From an uncultured Christensenella sp. (GTDB taxonomy: Bacteria > Bacillota > Clostridia > Christensenellales > UBA3700), in assembly GCA_910584975.1 (NCBI GenBank), contig CAJUEA010000002.1, positions 1-64,000 on the forward strand: a DNA stretch of 64,000 nucleotides, given 5' to 3'. Below, in pieces: positions 58,107 to 64,000 of the stretch. The first letter of the stretch is position 1; every line of letters begins with the position of its first letter. Made by a program: the position numbers and the translations under genes. The notes below the pieces were generated by a model. The model searched no databases. It was not told the origin of the DNA and was given only the letters and a program-made list of their open reading frames with translations.

Positions 58107-59198
58107 ATGAAAAATTTGTCCGTTTATATTCATATACCATTTTGCGAAAAAAAATGTGCTTATTGTGATTTTGTGTCATTTGCTTGCAAGACAAAGTCTG
58201 TGGATAGGTATATTGACGCATTGTGTGCAGAAATTGAAGATTTTGCCAGCAATGGTTATGTGGTGGACAGCATATTTATTGGAGGAGGAACTCCAACTTT
58301 TTTGACGGAGAGTCAATTTGAAAGAATTGTTGATTGTGTGAAAAGCCACTTTGTGTTAGATTTAAGGGAATTTACCATTGAAGGAAATCCTAACAGCTAC
58401 ACGCAAAGCAAAATTAATTTTTACAAAAAACTTGGGGTTACAAGGCTTAGTGTTGGGGTACAAAGCCTTAATGACAAAGTACTTAGTGGCATAGGCAGGA
58501 TTCATAATGCAAAACAAGCGTTGCAATGCTTGGAAATGTTGAGTGAGAGTGGATTGGATATCAATTGCGATATGATGGTTGGGTTGCCTTATCAAACACT
58601 GGATATTGTCAAAGAAGATATGCAAAAAGTTGTAGACTTTGGTGTAAATTCGGTTTCTTGTTATTCTTTGATATTAGAGGAGGAAACTCCACTTTTTGAG
58701 AGTGTACAAAAGGGAAATATGAGCGTTCCAAGTGATGACGAGGCTGTTGATATGTATGATGTCGCTGTAGAAATTTTGCAAAAAGCAGGACTTGAGCGAT
58801 ATGAAATATCCAATTTTGGCAAAAAATGTTTGCATAATATAGGCTATTGGACGCTGAAAGAGTATATTGGTTTTGGACTTTCTGCACATAGTTTGATTGG
58901 GAATACAAGATTTTACAATACAAGCAATTTTGAGGAGTATTTGCAGAAAAGTGCAAGACAGGTTGAGGAAGTTTTATCACTTGAGGATATGCAAAAAGAA
59001 TATGTAATGCTTTCCTTAAGGATGGAAAGTGGTGTGGATATTGCAGATTTTATCCAAAAGTTTGGCAAGAGTGCGCTTGATAATTTGCTTGTTACTATTA
59101 AAAAAGATAAAAAATATTACAATATTACAAGCAAAAACATTGCAATCAAAAGTGAATATATCTATTTGTCAAATAGTTTGATTGCAAATTTGATTTAG
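58107..59198 (+). CDS. hemW: HemW, radical SAM heme chaperone
   Basis: 363 aa. Radical SAM motif C13-x3-C17-x2-C20 in YIHIPFCEKKCAYCDF. FIGGGTPTFL, EGNPNSYT, RLSVGVQSLNDKVLSGIGRI and CYSLILEEETPLF are HemN/HemW family stretches. The length and the place behind lepA favour HemW, which binds and hands on heme, rather than the coproporphyrinogen oxidase HemN. GAGAG precedes ATG 58107. The YbaK-like gene starts 11 bases after its stop. Confidence 0.93.
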   Translation: MKNLSVYIHIPFCEKKCAYCDFVSFACKTKSVDRYIDALCAEIEDFASNGYVVDSIFIGGGTPTFLTESQFERIVDCVKSHFVLDLREFTIEGNPNSYTQSKINFYKKLGVTRLSVGVQSLNDKVLSGIGRIHNAKQALQCLEMLSESGLDINCDMMVGLPYQTLDIVKEDMQKVVDFGVNSVSCYSLILEEETPLFESVQKGNMSVPSDDEAVDMYDVAVEILQKAGLERYEISNFGKKCLHNIGYWTLKEYIGFGLSAHSLIGNTRFYNTSNFEEYLQKSARQVEEVLSLEDMQKEYVMLSLRMESGVDIADFIQKFGKSALDNLLVTIKKDKKYYNITSKNIAIKSEYIYLSNSLIANLI

Positions 59199-59209
59199 CA
59201 GAGGTTGAT

Positions 59210-59683
59210 ATGTCACTTATAAGAGCAAAAGAATATTTGAATAAGTTTGGACTTGCTGAGCATATTATGGAGTTTGATGTGTCATCTGCAACTGTTGCAG
59301 AGGCAGCACAGGCTGTTGGTTGCATGGCAGGGGAGATTGCAAAAACTATTTCTTTTATTGCAAATGGTAAAGCAATTTTGATTGTTGCTGCAGGCGATAG
59401 CAAGATTGACAACAACAAGTACAAACAGGAGTTTGGTACAAAAGCAAAAATGATTGCTTTTGAGGATGTTGAAAAAGTTATCGGACATGCTGTTGGTGGT
59501 GTTTGTCCATTTGGGGTAAATGAGGATGTGGCAATATATCTTGATGAATCCTTGAAAAGATTTGACTTTGTTTATCCTGCGTGTGGCAGTAGTAATAGTG
59601 CAATTAAACTTTGCATAAGCGAGTTGGAGAGAGTGTCTGGCTACAAAAAATGGGTGGATGTTTGCAAATTGATTGAAAATTGA
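59210..59683 (+). CDS. YbaK/EbsC-type aminoacyl-tRNA deacylase
   Basis: 157 aa, editing-domain fold of the YbaK/ProX group that hydrolyses mischarged tRNA (Cys-tRNA-Pro for YbaK). Visible: VAEAAQAVGCMAGEIAKTIS, then AILIVAAGDSKIDNNKYKQE, HAVGGVCPFGVNEDVAIYLD (GGxSPxG-like loop) and PACGSSNSAIKLCISELE. The catalytic Lys is in EIAKTISF. SD AGAGG precedes ATG 59210. Probably co-transcribed with hemW. The exact tRNA substrate is uncertain. Confidence 0.9.
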   Translation: MSLIRAKEYLNKFGLAEHIMEFDVSSATVAEAAQAVGCMAGEIAKTISFIANGKAILIVAAGDSKIDNNKYKQEFGTKAKMIAFEDVEKVIGHAVGGVCPFGVNEDVAIYLDESLKRFDFVYPACGSSNSAIKLCISELERVSGYKKWVDVCKLIEN

Positions 59684-59743
59684 TTTGTTTTGTGAAAAAA
59701 GTTGCAAATAATTTTAAAATAATGAAAATTTATTTGATAGATA

Positions 59744-59772
59744 TTGATTAATTTGCAAAAATAATATACAAT
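59744..59772 (+). promoter_or_regulatory. Promoter of the lipoprotein gene at 59912
   Basis: TTGATT (59744-59749), 17-bp spacer, TACAAT (59767-59772). Confidence 0.5.
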
Positions 59773-59911
59773 AAAAATAAGGTGTTGTGTCCACAATATA
59801 TGCCGAGTAAAAATGTCATTATATTTTTTAGTTTATAATAAGATTTTTGATAAAGTTGAAAATGTGAATAAATCTTGTGGAAAAGCATTTTTGTTTAATT
59901 TGGGAGTAATT

Positions 59912-60493
59912 ATGAAAAGAAAAATAAACATATTAATCGCTGTTTTAGTATTGCTTGTAAGCTTATTGTGCTGTTTGGTTGCGTGCGTGCCAAGCAGACC
60001 TGATAAGTTTTTGCAAAAAATAATGAATGTGGATAATTGGGCAGTTTTTGTGAAATATGGCGATAAAGATTACTCCAAGTATGTTGCAAGAAACAAAAAT
60101 ATTTATTGGAGTAAAACAACAAATGCTGAATTGTTTTGGATTTTCAAAAAAAATGAGGCTGAAATGTATAGCTATGATGATAATATTTGGACATACAAAG
60201 TTGTGAAAGATCAAGCACAAATTGACGAATTAAGAAATAGTTTGGTGCAAAATCCAAAAGATATTTCTGAATTGAACAAGCTTAATTTTGATTATGTAAT
60301 AAATGATTTTAATAACAAATTTGAAAAAAAAGATGGCAAATGGTATGAAAGAAACACTCAACCAGCTTGCCTTTATGTCAAAGGAAAAAGTTTGTATTAT
60401 GAAATCAATACGACAACCTTAAGATATGTCATTGATTATAATATTACTATTCCTGATGCTGCAAAACAAGCAAAAACAGATTCTTTAGGTTAG
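59912..60493 (+). CDS. Small secreted lipoprotein
   Basis: 193 aa from ATG 59912 (GGGAG upstream; an upstream in-frame start has no SD and would bury the signal peptide). MKRKINILIAVLVLLVSLL signal, lipobox LVAC with Cys25. The mature domain is aromatic-rich and beta-like (WAVFVKYGDKDYSKYVARNK; NIYWSKTTNAELFWIFKKNE), resembling small substrate-binding or LolA-like folds only in general pattern. Own promoter, own terminator. Role unknown. Confidence 0.75.
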   Translation: MKRKINILIAVLVLLVSLLCCLVACVPSRPDKFLQKIMNVDNWAVFVKYGDKDYSKYVARNKNIYWSKTTNAELFWIFKKNEAEMYSYDDNIWTYKVVKDQAQIDELRNSLVQNPKDISELNKLNFDYVINDFNNKFEKKDGKWYERNTQPACLYVKGKSLYYEINTTTLRYVIDYNITIPDAAKQAKTDSLG

Positions 60494-60519
60494 TAATCAA
60501 TTCATTAATATTAAAATCA

Positions 60520-60560
60520 AAATCACGATTTACTTATTTTTAGTAAATCGTGATTATTTT
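60520..60560 (+). terminator. Terminator
   Basis: Arms AATCACGATTTACT (60521-60534) and AGTAAATCGTGATT (60542-60555), followed by ATTTTTAT. Confidence 0.85.
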
Positions 60561-60669
60561 TATCTTTTTATTTAGTTGCCTTTTAATATATTTACAGGGA
60601 AATGTTTAGATTATAGCAAATTATTAAGATGCTTTGTTGCAGTGCAATAATACATTTCCTGCAATTTAA

Positions 60670-60972
60670 TTAAACAGGAAAATCATTTCTCAATTTGTAT
60701 TCTGCTTCTTTTTTCTTATGATAGTATTCAAGAACAAGATTATTCAAATCAACATATCTATCTGCATCTGAATTTGCATCATATCCTAAAAGTTGGTCAA
60801 CAGTAATGTTGAATGCATCAGCTAGTCTGCAAACGATAATTAATTCAGGCTCGCTATCGCCCTTTTCATAATGGGAAATAGTTCGTTGAGAAATATCAAC
60901 CAATTTAGCAAGCCCTGCTTGAGATAATTTTAAGGATTTTCTAATTTTTTTCAAGTTGTTACTAAAATTCAT
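60670..60972 (-). CDS. XRE-family transcriptional regulator
   Basis: 100 aa. HTH region NNLKKIRKSLKLSQAGLAKL, then VDISQRTISHYEKGDSEPEL and FNITVDQLLGYDA, with a helical tail ending KKKEAEYKLRNDFPV. Only a weak GGGGGC precedes ATG 60972. Good reverse-strand promoter at 60996-61024. Divergent from gerAA; CTAGATT occurs in both promoter regions (about 60993 and 61098), which may mark shared operator sites, but they are not clean palindromes. Confidence 0.88.
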   Translation of the reverse strand: MNFSNNLKKIRKSLKLSQAGLAKLVDISQRTISHYEKGDSEPELIIVCRLADAFNITVDQLLGYDANSDADRYVDLNNLVLEYYHKKKEAEYKLRNDFPV

Positions 60973-60995
60973 AAGTAGCCCCCGTTATATACTAG

Positions 60996-61024
60996 ATTAT
61001 ATCACATATGTTTATAATTGACAA
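60996..61024 (-). promoter_or_regulatory. Promoter of the XRE gene
   Basis: Reverse strand TTGTCA (61019-61024), 17-bp spacer, TATAAT (60996-61001). The same sequence read forward contains TTGACA at 61018-61023. Confidence 0.7.
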
Positions 61025-61201
61025 GTGCTTTTTAACAAAAATTTTACGAAATTTTACAAATTTTGCAAAAACATTATCAAAACTTGACTTTTTTTACTAG
61101 ATTTACATATATTATTGTCTAAAAAATTCAAAAATTGTCATTAAAACTTGAAATTTTTTATCTAAATGAATAAAAATTTGAATTAAAGTAATAATTTGAA
61201 T

Positions 61202-62836
61202 ATGATTAATTTCCAAGATGACAGAAAAAAATTAAATACAACTTTCAAAAACTCCAAAGATATCCTAATGCTTGATATAAAAGCTTTGGGAAGGTCAGCT
61301 GTTCTTTGCTTTATTGATGGCTTGACAAACAAGGAGATTATTGATAGGAATGTGATTGAACCACTAAAAAAATGCGATATCAATTTTAAGGTTAATCAGT
61401 CAGAAAGATTTAACAGCACGATAAAAAATATTGACTGCATTGATATCACAAGTTTGATTGCAGAAGATGAAAATTGCAATTTGACAGACTTTTGCAACCA
61501 AACTGATTTGAATACGGACAGCAACAATCAAAATCCTGAACAAAATTGCTTGATAAGAGAGCAAAATTGTGTGGAAGTGGAAAACAAAAATGTGATTACA
61601 GCTGACCTTATCAATAAGATTATTTATATCACAGATCCGATTATTGTATGTGAAACTTTTGATGAAATGGTAAAACATATTGCAAGTGGCGATGTTGGAC
61701 TGATGATTGATGGGGCAGACAAATATTTTGTGTTGTCACTGAGGGATTACAAGGTTAGAGGAATAACTGAACCACCTGTTTCCACTGTGTTGCGTGGACC
61801 TCGGGAGGGTTTTGTTGAGGATATGAAGGTCAACATGACAATGTTGCGCAGGAGATTTAAAACTCCTGATTTGGTGTTTGACCTTATGCAAGTGGGCAAA
61901 TACTCAGGCACGCAAATAGCCGTTGCTTATCTTGACGGCGTTGCAGAGCCTGCTGTGGTTGAAGAGATAAAAAAGCGTATCGGACAAATTGATTGTGACG
62001 GAATCATTGATAGTTCATATGTTGCAAAATATATTGAAGATAATCAATATTCACTTTTCAATCAAGTTGGTATGGCAGAAAAGCCTGATATTATCGCAGG
62101 AAAAATTCTTGAGGGCAGGGTTGCAATAATTTGCGATGGTTCTCCAACTGTTTTGACTTTGCCTTTTGTTTTGTTTGAGCACTTTCAATCAAGTGAGGAT
62201 TATTATATAAAAAGCTACAGGGCATCCACAAGTAGAATTTTGCGTGTGCTTGCAATGATAATAGCCATTTGTTTGCCAGCTGCTTATGTAGCTTTGCAAG
62301 AGTTTCAGTACCATATGTTTCCTTTGAAACTTTTAGTTGTAATAATGAACAGTTTACAAGGCGTGCCACTGACGCCAACAATAGAAATGATTGTGTTGCT
62401 TTTGGTGTTTGAAATCCTCAATGAGGCAAGTGTTCGAATGCCAAGATATGTGGGGACAGCACTTTCAATAGTCGGAGCGATTGTGCTTGGTGAGTCAGCA
62501 GTAAGTGCAGGGTTACTTTCCGTGCCAGCACTTCTTGTGACAGCAACATCAACAATAGGCTTGTATTGTGTGCCTGACGAAGTCAATTCTGGCAGTATTC
62601 TTCGCATCTTGTTTGTTGGCATTGCAGGTGTACTTGGAATATTTGGCTTGATAATTGCAGTTATTGTGCTTTTTGCATATATGGTAAGTTTGGAAAATTA
62701 TGGCACTGCATATCTTGCACCATTCTCTCCATTATTGCTATCGGATATGCAGGATGCAATTGCAAAAGACAATTTAATTGATATGAAAAAAAGGCCTTTT
62801 AGTATCCCAACAAAAAACAGAACAAGAGCTAAATAG
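61202..62836 (+). CDS. Spore germination protein GerAA family (germinant receptor A subunit)
   Basis: 544 aa from ATG 61202; no SD is visible. Part of the inner-membrane receptor that senses germinants in spores. N-terminal cytoplasmic domain (about 1-350) with DIKALGRSAVLCFIDGLTNK, the conserved PPVSTVLRGPREGFVEDMKV and RRRFKTPDLVF, then GRVAIICDGSPTVLTLPFVL and FEHFQSSEDYY. The membrane part (about 345-520) has about five helices, including VSAGLLSVPALLVTATSTIG. An Asn/Gln/Cys-rich insert at about 88-120 (QTDLNTDSNNQNPEQNCLI) is unusual. The gerAB gene follows. Its presence implies the organism forms endospores or descends from one that did. Confidence 0.93.
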   Translation: MINFQDDRKKLNTTFKNSKDILMLDIKALGRSAVLCFIDGLTNKEIIDRNVIEPLKKCDINFKVNQSERFNSTIKNIDCIDITSLIAEDENCNLTDFCNQTDLNTDSNNQNPEQNCLIREQNCVEVENKNVITADLINKIIYITDPIIVCETFDEMVKHIASGDVGLMIDGADKYFVLSLRDYKVRGITEPPVSTVLRGPREGFVEDMKVNMTMLRRRFKTPDLVFDLMQVGKYSGTQIAVAYLDGVAEPAVVEEIKKRIGQIDCDGIIDSSYVAKYIEDNQYSLFNQVGMAEKPDIIAGKILEGRVAIICDGSPTVLTLPFVLFEHFQSSEDYYIKSYRASTSRILRVLAMIIAICLPAAYVALQEFQYHMFPLKLLVVIMNSLQGVPLTPTIEMIVLLLVFEILNEASVRMPRYVGTALSIVGAIVLGESAVSAGLLSVPALLVTATSTIGLYCVPDEVNSGSILRILFVGIAGVLGIFGLIIAVIVLFAYMVSLENYGTAYLAPFSPLLLSDMQDAIAKDNLIDMKKRPFSIPTKNRTRAK

Positions 62837-63038
62837 TGTGAAATTTTAACTAAAACAAATCAAAAATCGGTACTAAGTAAATTTTTCTTTTTAAATTTTT
62901 AATTTTGCAATTGATTAAATTGAAATGATGGTACAAGCAAACTTTGTTCAAGTGCTATCTTAAGGAAAAACAAATGATTGAGTAATTAATGGTAATGTGT
63001 AAATTGGTTTTATTGATAAAAACAAAGATAGGTAAAAT
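62837..63038. other. Gap between gerAA and gerAB
   Basis: About 200 bases, long for a ger operon. Contains AATCAAAAATCGG (62859-62871), another copy of the recurring motif. No terminator seen, so the two genes may still be one transcript. Confidence 0.4.
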
Positions 63039-64000
63039 ATGGAAAAAGCGATAAAAAAATATGTAGATAACAATGTTATTTATACAAATCAGTTTGCTGT
63101 CATAGCCTTTGTGGTTATGATAGCATTCAAAATTTCAATGTTGCCATCATATATGTATGAAACAGTTGGAAGGGATAGCTGGATAATAATTGGCATTTTG
63201 TTGGTGCTTGAAGCTGTTATGTTTATGGTTGCATTGTATGTTACAAAAAGAATAAACTTGCTTGCAGATGACAGCAAATGGCTTTATGTTATCCATGCAA
63301 TAATTTATGGCTACACGATGATAAGGCTTGTGGTTTTGTATTCAGGGCTTATCACTTACACATCAAATAGCTTGTTTGACCAAGGAAGGATAGACTTTAT
63401 TATTATTGCTTTTGCCATTGTCATTCCTTACATTGTATCAAGGGGAGGAAATACCATTGCAAGGTTGTTTGAAATTATCTTCTATTTTTTGGCTGCAATT
63501 TTAATTGTAATGGTGCTTACGCCAAGTTTTAAATGGGATTTGTCTGAATTAACCCCGATTTTTGGTGGAAATAATGGAAAATTGATAAATGGCTTTACTG
63601 ATTATGCAGTTTGGTTTGGAGATTATGTATTGCTGTTTTACTTTACCGTAAAGCCAAGACAAAACAAATTTTTTAGTAAGGCTTCTGTGCCAGTGGCGTT
63701 GATTTTTTCCATTATCGGCGTAGTGATTTTTTATGTCGCTTTTATTGCTGTTTATGGTGAGGCTGGAAGTCTTGTGCATTATGCATTCAATCGAATGTCA
63801 GTATTCAACACAATAAGCGAATTGCTTGGAGCAACAAATTTTCTTAGCATACTTGTGTGGATGATAATGTCCTTTTTACAAATTACTCTTATGTTTTGGA
63901 CGGCGACAAATGCACTTATGTGTATTATAAAAAGCAAAACTATTGCAATAGCATTTAATATTTTGTTTGTTTCTTTTGTGGAGTGGTTTTGGGTGCTAAA
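63039..64000 (+). CDS. Spore germination protein GerAB family (permease subunit), cut by window end
   Basis: Open from ATG 63039 to the end of the window (320 codons, no stop), so the 3' end is missing. APC-superfamily-like membrane protein with about nine helices so far. Starts NVIYTNQFAVIAFVVMIAFK, then MLPSYMYETVGRDSWIIIGI, ARLFEIIFYFLAAILIVMVL and FTDYAVWFGDYVLLFYF, the GerAB pattern. It is thought to bind the germinant in the membrane together with GerAA. Only a poor ribosome site (AGATAGG) precedes the ATG. Confidence 0.9.
   Translation, partial: MEKAIKKYVDNNVIYTNQFAVIAFVVMIAFKISMLPSYMYETVGRDSWIIIGILLVLEAVMFMVALYVTKRINLLADDSKWLYVIHAIIYGYTMIRLVVLYSGLITYTSNSLFDQGRIDFIIIAFAIVIPYIVSRGGNTIARLFEIIFYFLAAILIVMVLTPSFKWDLSELTPIFGGNNGKLINGFTDYAVWFGDYVLLFYFTVKPRQNKFFSKASVPVALIFSIIGVVIFYVAFIAVYGEAGSLVHYAFNRMSVFNTISELLGATNFLSILVWMIMSFLQITLMFWTATNALMCIIKSKTIAIAFNILFVSFVEWFWVL

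Overview
The window is AT-rich DNA of a low-GC, Gram-positive-type bacterium, most likely an uncultured, anaerobic, spore-forming member of the Clostridia. The evidence is an Enterococcus hirae-like V-type ATPase operon, [FeFe]-hydrogenase maturases, a GerA-type germinant receptor at the right edge, ECF vitamin transporters, many lipobox lipoproteins, strong AAGGAG-type ribosome binding sites and consensus TTGACA-N17-TATAAT promoters. TGA is used as a stop. I saw no tRNA, rRNA or CRISPR array. The species cannot be named from the sequence alone.

Layout. 1-3.9 kb: accessory genes (a frameshifted GNAT acetyltransferase, small zinc-ribbon and membrane proteins, an XRE regulator with two clear operators). 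3.9-5.4 kb: membrane-anchored, Pro/Glu-rich protein ending in two DUF1508 (YegP-like) repeats. 5.6-8.8 kb: ZIP metal transporter and a ywlC-ywlE-rpiB-like set (tRNA t6A synthesis, low-MW phosphatase, ribose-5-phosphate isomerase B). 8.8-17.7 kb: complete V-ATPase operon in the order F(G/H)-I-K-E-C-G(F)-A-B-D, with Na+-type ligands in the K ring subunit. 18-21.4 kb: 952-aa zinc-ribbon/membrane/BspA-LRR protein and an XRE regulator. 21.8-31 kb: lipoproteins, a Cys-rich miniprotein, glycyl-tRNA synthetase, a GH95 alpha-L-fucosidase and an O-antigen-polymerase-like protein.

31-33.6 kb is a regulatory and accessory island: four small XRE regulators, divergent promoters whose 17-bp spacers hold palindromic operators, a MITE-like composite repeat, and a strong promoter with no gene behind it. 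33.8-38.2 kb: ECF S-component plus type III pantothenate kinase, homoserine dehydrogenase, and a GMP synthase that has lost the catalytic half of its glutaminase domain. 38.4-40.8 kb: acyltransferase, YgjP-like metallopeptidase, PQ-loop-like protein. 40.9-47.1 kb: a reduced cobalamin riboswitch and terminator ahead of a cobalamin-uptake operon (two DUF4430-type lipoproteins, one large lipoprotein, EcfT, fused EcfAA', CbrT-like S-component), with a small HNH-repeat protein embedded in it. 47.2-52.9 kb: 2-hydroxyacid dehydrogenase, TrmB, HydE-HydG-HydF. 53-60.5 kb: an unrecognised membrane protein, a catalytically degenerate GDPD-like protein, LepA, HemW, YbaK-like deacylase and a lipoprotein. 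60.7-64 kb: XRE regulator, GerAA and the start of GerAB (cut by the window edge).

The most unusual signals are: (i) a recurring regulatory design in which small XRE repressors sit opposite membrane-protein genes whose promoters carry the palindrome exactly in the -35/-10 spacer; (ii) at least four genes with no Shine-Dalgarno sequence whose -10 box lies exactly so that transcription should begin at the A of ATG (leaderless mRNAs); (iii) the glutaminase-less GMP synthase; (iv) the compact cobalamin riboswitch; and (v) a dispersed hairpin repeat family.
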